64,000 nt of DNA. It comes from Curtobacterium citreum (GTDB lineage Bacteria > Actinomycetota > Actinomycetes > Actinomycetales > Microbacteriaceae). Within the stretch, counting starts at the first letter, position 1, and each line of letters opens with the position of its first letter. The DNA is taken from contig NZ_VFMQ01000001.1 in assembly GCF_006715175.1 (NCBI RefSeq), forward strand, positions 3,100,001 through 3,164,000, written 5' to 3'. Under the pieces are notes generated by a model that saw nothing but the letters and a program-made list of their open reading frames with translations, was not told where the DNA came from and ran no database searches. Shown in pieces: positions 33,340 to 41,511 of the stretch. Position numbers and translations under genes: made by a program.

Positions 33340-34473
33340 TCAGCGCGCGGGCAGCCCCGCGATCCACCCGGCGACCTGCGCGTCGAACCACGCCGCGTCG
33401 AGGTTCCGCTCCCACGCGTGCTCGGCCGAGCCGCTGACCACCAGGGTCACCCGGTCGGGCTCCCCCGCGGCGAACTCCTGGCTCACGGCGAACGGCACGG
33501 TGCGGTCCCCGTCGGAGTGCACGAGCAGCGTCGGCGGCAGGGGCGGCGGGACCCGGAGCCACGAGAGCGCCCGGACGTCGACCGGCGCACGGAGCCCGAC
33601 CACGCGGTGCAGCAGCGGCGTGCGCATCGCCGCGAGGGCCGCGGAGACGACGAACCCGGGCACCGGGGTGCGGGCCGCCTGGAAGCGGACGGCCGCCTCC
33701 CAGTCGAGCGCCGGCGCCACGAGCAGCACGCCCGTGACCAGGTCGCGGTGGGCCGAGCGCAGCAGCAGCTCGTGGGTGATCGTGGCGCCCATCGACCAGC
33801 CGACCAGGACGATCCGCCGCGCACCGTTCGCGACCGCGTGGTCGAGGGCTGCCTCGACGTCGACCCACTCCCGGGCACCGAGGTGCGACGCGCGTCCCTC
33901 CCACGGCGCCTCACCGTCCCCGCGGAACGACGGCACGATCGAGGTCCAGCCGGCCTCGAGCGCCGCCGGGACGGTCCGGAGCGCGGTCACCCGGGTCGTC
34001 CGGATGCCGTGCACGTGGACGGCCCACGTGGCCGCGGCGTCGTCGTCGGGGCGGGCGGGGCGCACCACCCACGCCGGGGCCGCGCCGAGCGGGGTCGGGA
34101 TCGACACCTCGGACCAGTCGACCTCCATCGCGGCGGGGTCGGGGTGCACGTGACCGCTCCACCGGATGCGGGCGGACACCGCGCCGGTCGTCCGGACCAC
34201 GGCGCGGCGGACGGTGCCGGCGGCCTCGTCGACCTCGAGCACCGGCCCGACCGTGGTGTGCCCGTCGCCCTCGTGCCACAGGCCGTACTCCCCCGGCCGC
34301 AGTGTGTCGGCGGTCAGGGGCAGCTGCACCGAGTCGGCGTCCGCGTCGAGCACCGGCGTCCACCGGTGCCGCCCGGGCAGGACGATCTTGCCGACCACCG
34401 CACGGACGGCCAGCAGCCCGCCGACCACCACGAGCACCACCAGGGCGACGAGCACCCACACCACGACCGTCAT
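33340..34473 (-). CDS. Membrane-anchored alpha/beta hydrolase
   Basis: A 377-residue protein with an N-terminal signal anchor (VVVWVLVALVVLVVVGGLLAV, residues about 3-23), a beta-rich region of about 100 residues, and an alpha/beta hydrolase domain from about residue 145 (AVHVHGIRTTRVTAL). The nucleophile elbow is VLVGWSMGATITHELL (G-x-S-x-G), the acid LLVHSDGDRTVPFAV and the catalytic His VSGSAEHAWERN. The catalytic domain is probably outside the membrane. It begins 4 bases after the stop of the seven-helix protein gene, so the ImmA-like peptidase, membrane protein and hydrolase form one operon. Substrate unknown. Confidence 0.85.
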   Translation of the reverse strand: MTVVVWVLVALVVLVVVGGLLAVRAVVGKIVLPGRHRWTPVLDADADSVQLPLTADTLRPGEYGLWHEGDGHTTVGPVLEVDEAAGTVRRAVVRTTGAVSARIRWSGHVHPDPAAMEVDWSEVSIPTPLGAAPAWVVRPARPDDDAAATWAVHVHGIRTTRVTALRTVPAALEAGWTSIVPSFRGDGEAPWEGRASHLGAREWVDVEAALDHAVANGARRIVLVGWSMGATITHELLLRSAHRDLVTGVLLVAPALDWEAAVRFQAARTPVPGFVVSAALAAMRTPLLHRVVGLRAPVDVRALSWLRVPPPLPPTLLVHSDGDRTVPFAVSQEFAAGEPDRVTLVVSGSAEHAWERNLDAAWFDAQVAGWIAGLPAR

Positions 34474-34477
34474 GCCG

Positions 34478-35383
34478 TCATCCTCCGAGGTTCCGAGCGA
34501 GCACCCGCTCCGCCGACCGCACGTGCGCGAGTTCGCCCGGGTCGATCGTCCGTCCCTGCACCTCGGCGTCGCGGATCGCGATGACGAGGTCGTACGTCCG
34601 CACCCGCAGGTCGGCGCGCCGTTCGACGGGCCGCAGGCCGTGGTGTCGGACGACGCGGGCGAGCCGACGGTGGTGCCGACCGAGCCGCAGGTCGCGGACC
34701 CACCGGCGCACCGTGAACGAGGCCATGCCGACCACGACGAGCACGATGCCGAGGTAGAAGGGCGGGTCGAACGCGAACCGCAACGCGTCGCGGACGCCGG
34801 GGGTGGCCAGGCCGAGGTGGTCGGCCGTCAGCGACACGATCTCCTCGACGCTGGCCAGGGTGACGAGGACGAGTCCGACCCGGAAGACCCCGAGGGCTCC
34901 GCGCCCGGTCGGCAGCCCGCGCACGAGCGTCGTCACCGTGATCGCGGCCACGCAGGCCATGTAGACCGAGGCGTAGAGCCACATCGCGGTCTGGTCGATG
35001 CCGAGCACGATGAAGTGGAACGCGGTCGTGCCCCGGTCGGTGATGCACGCGAACGGGATCGTGAACGCGGTGACCACGGCGAGCAGCGCGAGGGGGTGCG
35101 CCAGGACCGGTCGGCGCGGCAGGTCGCCCGTGGACGCGCGGAGCATGAGCCAGAAGGCGGTGGTCGCGCAGACGTTCTGCACGAGGTTGATGAGGTTCGT
35201 GCCGCCGAGCCACCCGTCGAGCACGGTCTGCGGCACGACGCTGCCGAGGGTGAGGAGCCCGAGGGCGCCCACCCCGGTCGCCGCCCAGGCCGCGCGACCG
35301 CGCGGGTTCCGCCACACCGACGGCGTCCGCGCCACGAAGATGAGGGCCGCGCACCAGAAGGTGGCGGCGTGCAGGGCACCCAT
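34478..35383 (-). CDS. Seven-helix membrane protein, resembles the MAB_1171c/DUF6545 family
   Basis: A 301-residue protein with about seven transmembrane helices in residues 1-225 followed by a basic cytoplasmic tail (RRWVRDLRLGRHHRRLARVV) and an amphipathic C-terminus (TYDLVIAIRDAEVQGRTIDPGELAHV). Such proteins, sometimes called putative transporters, are repeatedly found beside ImmA/IrrE-like peptidases in actinobacteria, as here: the ATG at 35383 shares one base with the stop of the peptidase gene (TGATG). The family assignment is from memory of the fold pattern and context and should be checked with a profile search. The job is unknown; a peptidase-linked sensor is one possibility. Confidence 0.65.
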   Translation of the reverse strand: MGALHAATFWCAALIFVARTPSVWRNPRGRAAWAATGVGALGLLTLGSVVPQTVLDGWLGGTNLINLVQNVCATTAFWLMLRASTGDLPRRPVLAHPLALLAVVTAFTIPFACITDRGTTAFHFIVLGIDQTAMWLYASVYMACVAAITVTTLVRGLPTGRGALGVFRVGLVLVTLASVEEIVSLTADHLGLATPGVRDALRFAFDPPFYLGIVLVVVGMASFTVRRWVRDLRLGRHHRRLARVVRHHGLRPVERRADLRVRTYDLVIAIRDAEVQGRTIDPGELAHVRSAERVLARNLGG

Positions 35384-35883
35384 CAGCCGTAGGCCCGCTC
35401 GTCCGACGACCCCGCGCCGAGCAGGACGGTGGCGACCTCGTACGCGAAGCGCTCCGCGAAGTGCTCGTCGTCGCCGGACACGCGCACGAGCCCGTGCCCG
35501 GCAGTCTGCGTCGGGTCGTCCGCGTGCGCCGCGCTCCGGCCGTCGACGTCCCGCTGGCACACGTTCGTCCCCGCGGCGAGCGACGCGACCGACGCGGGCG
35601 TCGGCGCCCCGGCGTCGCCGTGCAGCAGGTGCCCGAGTTCGTGCAGCACGCAGTGCATGCGGTACAGGGGCGGCACGGCGGCGGGGACGAGCACGAGGTT
35701 CTCGTGCGGCGCCTGCGAGACGAGTGCGGTGAGGCTGCCCCACGACGGGCCGTCCACGTCGACGACGCGTGTCGGCGTGCCGACCGTGCGGGCGACCGCG
35801 GCCACGACGTCGTCGAGACGCGGGTCGGTCGGCAGCGTGCGCACGAGGTCGGCGACCACCCTCGTCACGTTCCGCCCTGCCAT
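35383..35883 (-). CDS. ImmA/IrrE-like zinc metallopeptidase
   Basis: A 166-residue protein. The zinc motif is MHCVLHELGHLLHGD (H-E-x-x-H, about residues 76-90), and a later DEHFAERFAYEVATVLL supplies the third acidic ligand region, as in ImmA/IrrE (DUF955) peptidases that cleave repressors such as ImmR or DdrO. ATG 35883 follows GAGGGGGAG; frame extension upstream runs into a terminator hairpin and is not coding. There is no XRE-type repressor beside it, so its substrate may be the adjacent seven-helix protein or a distant regulator. First gene of a three-gene operon. Confidence 0.82.
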   Translation of the reverse strand: MAGRNVTRVVADLVRTLPTDPRLDDVVAAVARTVGTPTRVVDVDGPSWGSLTALVSQAPHENLVLVPAAVPPLYRMHCVLHELGHLLHGDAGAPTPASVASLAAGTNVCQRDVDGRSAAHADDPTQTAGHGLVRVSGDDEHFAERFAYEVATVLLGAGSSDERAYG

Positions 35884-35982
35884 CGACTCCCCCTCGTCCC
35901 GCGGACAGCCTACCGGCCCGGATCCACGCGGCGGGCGGTGCGGTCCCGACGTCGGCGCGCGCGGTCGCGGGGTGGCGGACGA

Positions 35983-36026
35983 CGGACGGGAGGATCGTGG
36001 CGGGCCCGCCACGATCCTCCCGTCCG
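35983..36026 (-). terminator. Terminator of the mevalonate operon (GGGAGGC family)
   Basis: A perfect 21-bp inverted repeat (arms 35983-36003 and 36006-36026, CGGACGGGAGGATCGTGGCG core) just after the mvaS stop on the minus strand and before the ImmA-like gene. Confidence 0.8.
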
Positions 36027-36048
36027 CGTCCTGGCGGGCCGGACCCGC

Positions 36049-37224
36049 TCAGTCCTGCGCGACCGCCTCGTAGTGGCGTGCGCCACCGCGCACCCCGGCG
36101 AACCGGTACGGGCCGGCGGTGACCCGGGGACGCTCGACGTCCTCGCTGGTGGCGGCGCCGCCGGCGTGCAGCGCGCGGTACTCGTCGACCGTCAGCCGGA
36201 CGCGCGCATCGAGCACCGCGCGCACGCGACCCTCGCGGCGGTGCGACCGGTAGTCGGGCTGCACGATGCCCGTCATGAGCTCGCCGACGCTGCCGGAGCC
36301 GTAGCTGAACATCGCGATGCGCTGCCCGCCGAGCTCGTCGTCCAGGTCGAGGAGTGCCGCGAGGCCGATCCAGATCGACGCCGTGTAGGTGTTGCCGGTC
36401 TGCCGGTTGTAGGTGAAGCCGATCGCGAGCTCGGACTCGTCGAAGGGCTCCCCGACGTGCTGCGTCAGCTTCCGGTGCGCCTTGAGGGCCATCTTCGTGA
36501 ACGGCTGGTGGTGCACGAAGCGGGTGATGTCGGCGTACGCGGGACCGCCCTGCGCGGCGAGGTCGTCCCACGCGCCGACGAAGGCGTCGACGTACGCGCT
36601 CACCGAGAGCCGCCCGTCGACGAGCGCCGTGGAGCGGTCGTTCGGACGCCAGAAGTCGTCGACGTCGGCGGTGAAGACACCGGCGGCCGGCTCGAGCTCG
36701 ACGAGGTCCGGATCCGCGGACACCAGGATCGCGGCGGCACCGGCGCCCTGCGTGGGCTCCGCGGCGGTGTCCACGTCGTACCGCGCGACGTCGGCGGCGA
36801 TCACGAGCACCCGCTCGTGCGGGGCGCGCGCGACGATGCCGAGCGCGAGCTGCACGGCCGCGGTCCCGCCGTAGCAGGCCTGCTTGAGCTCGACGACGCG
36901 CACCGACTGCGGCAGGCCGAGCAGCCCGTGCACGAAGACGCCGGCGGCCTTGGACTGGTCGACGCCGGACTCGGTGGCGAACAGCACCGTGCGGATGCCC
37001 TCGACGCCGTGGCGGTCGATGACCTCCTTGGCGGCGGCGGCCCCCATCGTGACGATGTCCTCGTCGGGCGCGGGCACGCTGAACGCGTCCTGGCCGATGC
37101 CGACGTGGTACTTCGCGGGGTCGACACCCAGGCGCTCGGCGAGGTCGTCGAGCTCGAGCACGTGGTGGCCGGTGGCGATCGCGATGTCGTGGATGCCGAT
37201 GCTCAGCGGCTGCTGCGCGGTCAT
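36049..37224 (-). CDS. mvaS: Hydroxymethylglutaryl-CoA synthase
   Basis: A 391-residue bacterial-type HMG-CoA synthase, condensing acetyl-CoA and acetoacetyl-CoA. The catalytic glutamate is in LFATESGVDQSK (Glu85), the acyl-accepting cysteine is Cys117 in ELKQACYGGTAA, and the histidine pair lies in RFVHHQPFTKM (His238/239); YNRQTGNTYTASIWIGL and FSYGSGSVGELM are further family signatures. ATG 37224 overlaps the HMG-CoA reductase stop (ATGA). Last gene of the mevalonate operon, with a hairpin downstream. Confidence 0.96.
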   Translation of the reverse strand: MTAQQPLSIGIHDIAIATGHHVLELDDLAERLGVDPAKYHVGIGQDAFSVPAPDEDIVTMGAAAAKEVIDRHGVEGIRTVLFATESGVDQSKAAGVFVHGLLGLPQSVRVVELKQACYGGTAAVQLALGIVARAPHERVLVIAADVARYDVDTAAEPTQGAGAAAILVSADPDLVELEPAAGVFTADVDDFWRPNDRSTALVDGRLSVSAYVDAFVGAWDDLAAQGGPAYADITRFVHHQPFTKMALKAHRKLTQHVGEPFDESELAIGFTYNRQTGNTYTASIWIGLAALLDLDDELGGQRIAMFSYGSGSVGELMTGIVQPDYRSHRREGRVRAVLDARVRLTVDEYRALHAGGAATSEDVERPRVTAGPYRFAGVRGGARHYEAVAQD

Positions 37225-38285
37225 GCTGCACCTCCTGCAGGCCGGGAGCCCCGGCGTTCCATGGCGACGTGGGCCGCCATCAGTTCTCCGGGGTTCGTCT
37301 GGGCGGCGAGCAGGGAGAGCTCACCGCAGAGGACCGTGGCGGCGCACAGGGCCGCCAGGCGTCGGGCGTTCGCGCCGGGTTCGCGCTCCTCGCGGCAGCC
37401 GAGCCGCACGAGCGCGTCCTCGACGACCGGCAGGTCGCCGCCCTTGCCGTTGCCGACCGTGCCGACGATCAGGTGCGGCAGCGCGGTCGAGAAGTACAGG
37501 TCGTCGCCGCGGGCCTCGGCGTAGGTGATGCCCTGCGAGCCCTCGACGATGTTCGCGGCGTCCTGCCCGGTGGCCAGGTAGAAGCCGAGCAGCATGTTCG
37601 CGTAGTGCGCGTTCGCGGAGCGCAGGGCACCGGCGATCGTCGACCCGACGAGGTTCTTCGCGACGTTGAGCTCGGCGATCCGCGCGGCACTCGACCGGAG
37701 CCGCTTCTCGACGACCTCGCCCGGGATGACGATCTCGGCGATGGTGTTCCGGCCGCGTCCGCGGATGCCGTTCACCGCGGTGGCCTTCTTGTCGGTGCAG
37801 AAGTTGCCCGAGACGCTGACGTACCGCAGGCCCGGCTCCCACGCGAGGATCGCCGGCAGCAGCTTGTCCGCCGCCTGCGTGACCATGTTGTGGCCGGAGG
37901 CGTCGCCCGTGGTGAACGCGAAGCGCAGGAACAGCAGGTCGCCGACGATCTCCGGGTGCACCTCGATCAGCTTCGCGAACCGGCTCTGCCCGGCGACGAG
38001 CTGCTCGAGCTCGTCCTGGCGCGCCAGGATCCGCCCCGCGGCGATGTGCGCGGCGGCGGCGCTGTCGGCCTTCACGACGACGGAGCGGGTCATGCGCTCG
38101 TCGACGACGGTCGCGACGATCCCGCCCTCGACCATCCGCGAGACACGGGCGCCGCGGCCGACGGACGGCCAGAGCGGCGACTCGTACGTCGCGAGCGGCA
38201 CCTCGTGCTCGCCCTCGACGGCGTTGCCGCTCACGCGGATCGGCCCCACCCACTTCGTGGGGATCGGGGTCAGCAGGTCGGTCAT
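37221..38285 (-). CDS. mvaA: Hydroxymethylglutaryl-CoA reductase, class I type
   Basis: A 354-residue NADPH-dependent reductase making mevalonate. The class I motifs are present: FTTGDASGHNMVTQAADKLL (nicotinamide site), VSVSGNFCTDKKATAVNGI with the catalytic lysine, and AHYANMLLGFYLATGQDAAN followed by a VGTVGNGKGG stretch; a C-terminal LAAQTNPGELMAAHVAMER contains the conserved His. It is the soluble form without a membrane domain. ATG 38285 overlaps the stop of the phosphomevalonate kinase gene (ATGA). The substrate comes from mvaS, encoded directly downstream. Confidence 0.95.
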   Translation of the reverse strand: MTDLLTPIPTKWVGPIRVSGNAVEGEHEVPLATYESPLWPSVGRGARVSRMVEGGIVATVVDERMTRSVVVKADSAAAAHIAAGRILARQDELEQLVAGQSRFAKLIEVHPEIVGDLLFLRFAFTTGDASGHNMVTQAADKLLPAILAWEPGLRYVSVSGNFCTDKKATAVNGIRGRGRNTIAEIVIPGEVVEKRLRSSAARIAELNVAKNLVGSTIAGALRSANAHYANMLLGFYLATGQDAANIVEGSQGITYAEARGDDLYFSTALPHLIVGTVGNGKGGDLPVVEDALVRLGCREEREPGANARRLAALCAATVLCGELSLLAAQTNPGELMAAHVAMERRGSRPAGGAA

Positions 38286-39361
38286 TCGACGCTCCCTTCG
38301 GGCGCTTGCACCGCGACGCTGAGGTGTCTGATGTCGTGCGCCTCCCAGGCGCGGTGGATGCCGGCGAGGTCGGTGTCCGCCGGGACGAGCGCGATGCCGC
38401 AGTCGCCGCCGCCGGCGCCGGACGGCTTCGCCGCCCCGCCGGCCGCCTCGACCACGTCGCACAGGGTCGCGAGGCGCTCGGTCTCGATCTGCGACCCGAC
38501 CGACGCGCCGAGCCCCTGCAGGAGCGTGCGGGCGCGTCGCAGGGCGTCGAGCGTCTGCGCCGCGTCACCGGACCGGAGGCCCGTGGTCAGGTCGTCGACG
38601 CAGGTCCGGCTCTCGTCGAGGAACGCCGGGTAGCCACCGTTGCGGTGGCGCCGCACGACGTCGACGAGCTTCGTCGTGGACGCGGGCGAACCGGTCCAGC
38701 CGACCAGCAGTTCGAGGTCCTTCGGCGCCGGCAGCCGTTCGACGTCGAACCCGGTCCACGCGTCCGCGTCGGCCAGGACCTCGGACACCGTCCGGCCGCC
38801 GAGCATCCCCGCGAGGCGCTCCCGGTCGGGCGCGCTGTACCGCAGCCACCCGCCGAAGGTGCTCGCCGCGAGGTCGCCGCCGGACGCCCGGGGGTTCACC
38901 CGGATGGTGGCGAGCAGGGCGACCCGGAAGCGGTCACGCTGGGACAGCCCGATGCCGTAGAAGCGGTCGAGCGCGCCGACGGTCGCGACGGTCACGGCGG
39001 CGGAGGACCCGAGTCCGAACTTCCGGCCGCTGGCGTCGTCGAGCTGGCTCTCGATCCGCAGGTCGTGGAACCGCGGGGCGATCCCCCGCTCGGCGCGGAG
39101 CTTCTCGACGAGGTCGATCGTCGCCATCACGTAGTCGTACGGGTGGTGCTCGCGGTCGAGTGCGAGCCCGTCGTCCGCGCGGGTCCAGGTGAGTGGCAGG
39201 TGGCCGTACTCCTCGGAGTGCACGGTGCCCGATCCGTGGCCCTCGGCGACCCGGGCCGTGATGGCGCGGTCGAGGGCGATGAGCACGGACGGCTGCCCGG
39301 GCTCGACGACGGCGTACTCGCCCGCGACGAACAGCTTGCCGTGGGCGCGGAACTCGATCAC
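38282..39361 (-). CDS. Phosphomevalonate kinase (GHMP family)
   Basis: A 359-residue GHMP kinase converting phosphomevalonate to diphosphomevalonate. The N-terminus AHGKLFVAGEYAVVEPGQPS is the usual bacterial PMK start; the ATP loop is KFGLGSSAAVTVATVGAL (about residues 110-127), and the C-terminal GAAKPSGAGGGDCGIAL is motif 3. VGWTGSPASTTKLV is diagnostic of PMK within the family. GTG 39361 overlaps the mvaD stop (GTGA). Length is normal. Confidence 0.94.
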   Translation of the reverse strand: MIEFRAHGKLFVAGEYAVVEPGQPSVLIALDRAITARVAEGHGSGTVHSEEYGHLPLTWTRADDGLALDREHHPYDYVMATIDLVEKLRAERGIAPRFHDLRIESQLDDASGRKFGLGSSAAVTVATVGALDRFYGIGLSQRDRFRVALLATIRVNPRASGGDLAASTFGGWLRYSAPDRERLAGMLGGRTVSEVLADADAWTGFDVERLPAPKDLELLVGWTGSPASTTKLVDVVRRHRNGGYPAFLDESRTCVDDLTTGLRSGDAAQTLDALRRARTLLQGLGASVGSQIETERLATLCDVVEAAGGAAKPSGAGGGDCGIALVPADTDLAGIHRAWEAHDIRHLSVAVQAPEGSVE

Positions 39362-40365
39362 TCGGCGGTCTCCTCCGGTCGGACGGCACCCGCTCCGGGT
39401 GCCTCCGTTCCTTCGGAGCGGAGCAGGTGCGCGCCTGGTCCGGTGCCGGACTCGATGACGTCTCCCAGGTCGGCGAGGGCGGCCGCGACGGCGCCGCGGT
39501 CCTCGGGCGTGGTGAGCACGACGACGTTCGGGCCGGCGTCGGCCGTGGCGTACGCGGTCAGCCCGTCGGCACGGAGTCCGGCGACGGCGTCGAACACGGC
39601 GACGCTGCGGGCGTTCAGGTAGCGGATCGGCGGGAACGCGCCCTCGATGGTGGCGTGCATACGGAGCGCGTTGCTCTCGGTGAGCTCGCCGATGCGGGCG
39701 AAGTCCCCGGCGGCGCACGCGGCGAGCATGTCGTCGACGGTGGCCGTGGTCGACTCGACCCACGCCGGGTAGAACGGCGAGGTCGCGATCGTGCGGCGCA
39801 TCGCCTCGCGCGACCCGATCGCCTTCTCGCCGGCCGAGATCGTCACGACGACCATCGCCATCGGCGGCGCGGGGACGCGCTCGGCGAACGACGCCTGGTC
39901 GTCGCCAGCGTGCCACACCGCGACGCCGCCGGGGATCGACCGGGTGGCGGAGCCGGAGCCGCGACGGGCGAGCCGGGACAGGTCGCGCTCGGACAGGTCG
40001 AGCCCGTACGCGGCGGCCGCGGCCGTCGCGAGCGCCGCGAAGCCCGACGCGCTCGACGCCAGCCCGGCGCCGGTCGGGACGGTGTTCTCCGACACCACCG
40101 CGGCGTGCACGGACGACCCCGCGGCCTGGCGCACGAGGTCGAGGAACTGCTGCACGCGGAGCAGGGCGCCGTCCGGGGCCGCGCCGCCGTTCAGCACGAG
40201 CGAGTCCGCCGCCGCGGCACCGTCGAGCGTGACGGTGGTGGTCGTCGGGAACACGTCGAGGCCCATCGACACGCTGCCCGTGGCCGGGAGGGCGAGCTGC
40301 GCGTCGGCCTTGCCCCAGTACTTCACGAGCGCGATGTTGGGGTGCGCGACGGCGGTGGCGGTCAT
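39358..40365 (-). CDS. mvaD: Diphosphomevalonate decarboxylase
   Basis: A 335-residue GHMP enzyme making isopentenyl diphosphate. It begins VAHPNIALVKYWGKADAQLALPA, has TVPTGAGLASSASGFAAL (phosphate loop), RRGSGSATRSIPGGVAVW and MVVVTISAGEKAIGSREAM, and ends with AYATADAGPNVVVLT; these are the decarboxylase hallmarks, including the Asp-Ala-Gly-Pro-Asn site. ATG 40365 shares one base with the mevalonate kinase stop (TGATG). Confidence 0.95.
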   Translation of the reverse strand: MTATAVAHPNIALVKYWGKADAQLALPATGSVSMGLDVFPTTTTVTLDGAAAADSLVLNGGAAPDGALLRVQQFLDLVRQAAGSSVHAAVVSENTVPTGAGLASSASGFAALATAAAAAYGLDLSERDLSRLARRGSGSATRSIPGGVAVWHAGDDQASFAERVPAPPMAMVVVTISAGEKAIGSREAMRRTIATSPFYPAWVESTTATVDDMLAACAAGDFARIGELTESNALRMHATIEGAFPPIRYLNARSVAVFDAVAGLRADGLTAYATADAGPNVVVLTTPEDRGAVAAALADLGDVIESGTGPGAHLLRSEGTEAPGAGAVRPEETAE

Positions 40366-41354
40366 CAAGCGCGGGCTCCGATCGTGGTGGTCCAGGTCTC
40401 CGTCGCGCCGGCGGCACGGAGGGCCGTCGCGACGCGGTCGGCGTGCGTGGCGTCGGCGACGAGCGCGAGGACGCATCCGCCGCGCCCACCGCCGGTGAGC
40501 TTCGCGCCGAGGGCGTCCGCACGGCGTGCGGCGTCGACGAGCCGGTCGAGGTCCGCGCTCGACACGTCGAGTTCGGTGAGCAGTCCGTGCGCGGCGTCCA
40601 TCGTGGCACCGAGGCCCTGTGCGTCGCCGTCCACGAGTGTCCCCCGTGCGCGACGGGCCAGGTCGCCGATCGCCGCGACCACGGCGTCGACGGCCTGCGG
40701 GTCGCGGTCGTGGCGCTCCCGCACGGCGGCGACGGCCTCGCGCGTGTGCCCGGGGACGCCGGTGTCGGCGACGACGAACGTGAACGCGGCGCCGAGCGGG
40801 ACGGGTTCGACGACACCGTCCTCGAACCACACCGGGACGTCGGCGACCACACCGCGGGCGTCGAGCCCGGACGGTCGGCCGTGGGCGACCCGCTCGCACT
40901 CCTGCACGAGCTCGTGGTGCTCCTGCGCGTCCAGGGTCCGGCCGAAGACGTCGGCGACGGCGGCCGTGACGGCGGCGGCGACCGCGGCGCTCGACCCCAT
41001 GCCGCGGGCTGTCGGCACGGCGCTGTCGACGCGGACGTGCAGGTGCTGCCCGGGGGCGCCGAGGTGCCGCAGCGTGGCCGTGACCGCCGTGACGGTCGGC
41101 AGCACGGCGGCGGGCGCGGTGTCGAGCGGACCGGTGTGCACGGTGGACTCGAGTGCGCTGCCCGACGTCGACGGCACCGGGGTCGCGGTCGCGGTCACGC
41201 GGACGTCCAGGACGGGCAGCACGAGTGCGGGTACGCCGTACACCACGGCGTGCTCGCCGATCAGGATCGTCTTGCCGTGGGAGGACCCGGTCCCGGGGCG
41301 GAGGGTGGTGCCCGGGTGCGGGGTCGCGGTGCGGTCGGTGTCGTGGTTGGTCAT
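40365..41354 (-). CDS. mvk: Mevalonate kinase
   Basis: A 329-residue GHMP kinase. GKTILIGEHAVVYGVPALVLP is the mevalonate-kinase N-terminal signature, PTARGMGSSAAVAAAV is the ATP loop, HGRPSGLDARGV contains the catalytic aspartate region, and KLTGGGRGGCVLAL is motif 3. It is the first gene of mvk-mvaD-PMK-mvaA-mvaS. An AGCCTA sequence at 41368-41373 (TAGGCT on the minus strand) would place the transcript start only a few bases before the ATG. There is no idi/fni gene in the operon. Confidence 0.95.
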   Translation of the reverse strand: MTNHDTDRTATPHPGTTLRPGTGSSHGKTILIGEHAVVYGVPALVLPVLDVRVTATATPVPSTSGSALESTVHTGPLDTAPAAVLPTVTAVTATLRHLGAPGQHLHVRVDSAVPTARGMGSSAAVAAAVTAAVADVFGRTLDAQEHHELVQECERVAHGRPSGLDARGVVADVPVWFEDGVVEPVPLGAAFTFVVADTGVPGHTREAVAAVRERHDRDPQAVDAVVAAIGDLARRARGTLVDGDAQGLGATMDAAHGLLTELDVSSADLDRLVDAARRADALGAKLTGGGRGGCVLALVADATHADRVATALRAAGATETWTTTIGARA

Positions 41355-41457
41355 CGTGGCTCAGGTCAGCCTAACCGGACGCGGGCGGTGCGGGACGTGT
41401 GCGCCGGCCGGACGTACCCCCGGACACATCGACCCGGACGCGCACGGGCCGCAGGCG

Positions 41458-41482
41458 TACATTGTCGTCAGCATGCTGACGA
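41458..41482 (+). promoter_or_regulatory. Promoter (-10 TACATT) and 18-bp palindromic operator of the MFS exporter
   Basis: TACATT is at 41458-41463. The perfect palindrome TCGTCAGCATGCTGACGA (41465-41482) covers the expected transcription start, so a dimeric repressor (MarR- or TetR-type) would shut the gene off. No regulator gene is adjacent on the exporter's side. Confidence 0.65.
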
Positions 41483-41511
41483 TTTCCGTCTGCCGACCAC
41501 CAGGAGGGCCC

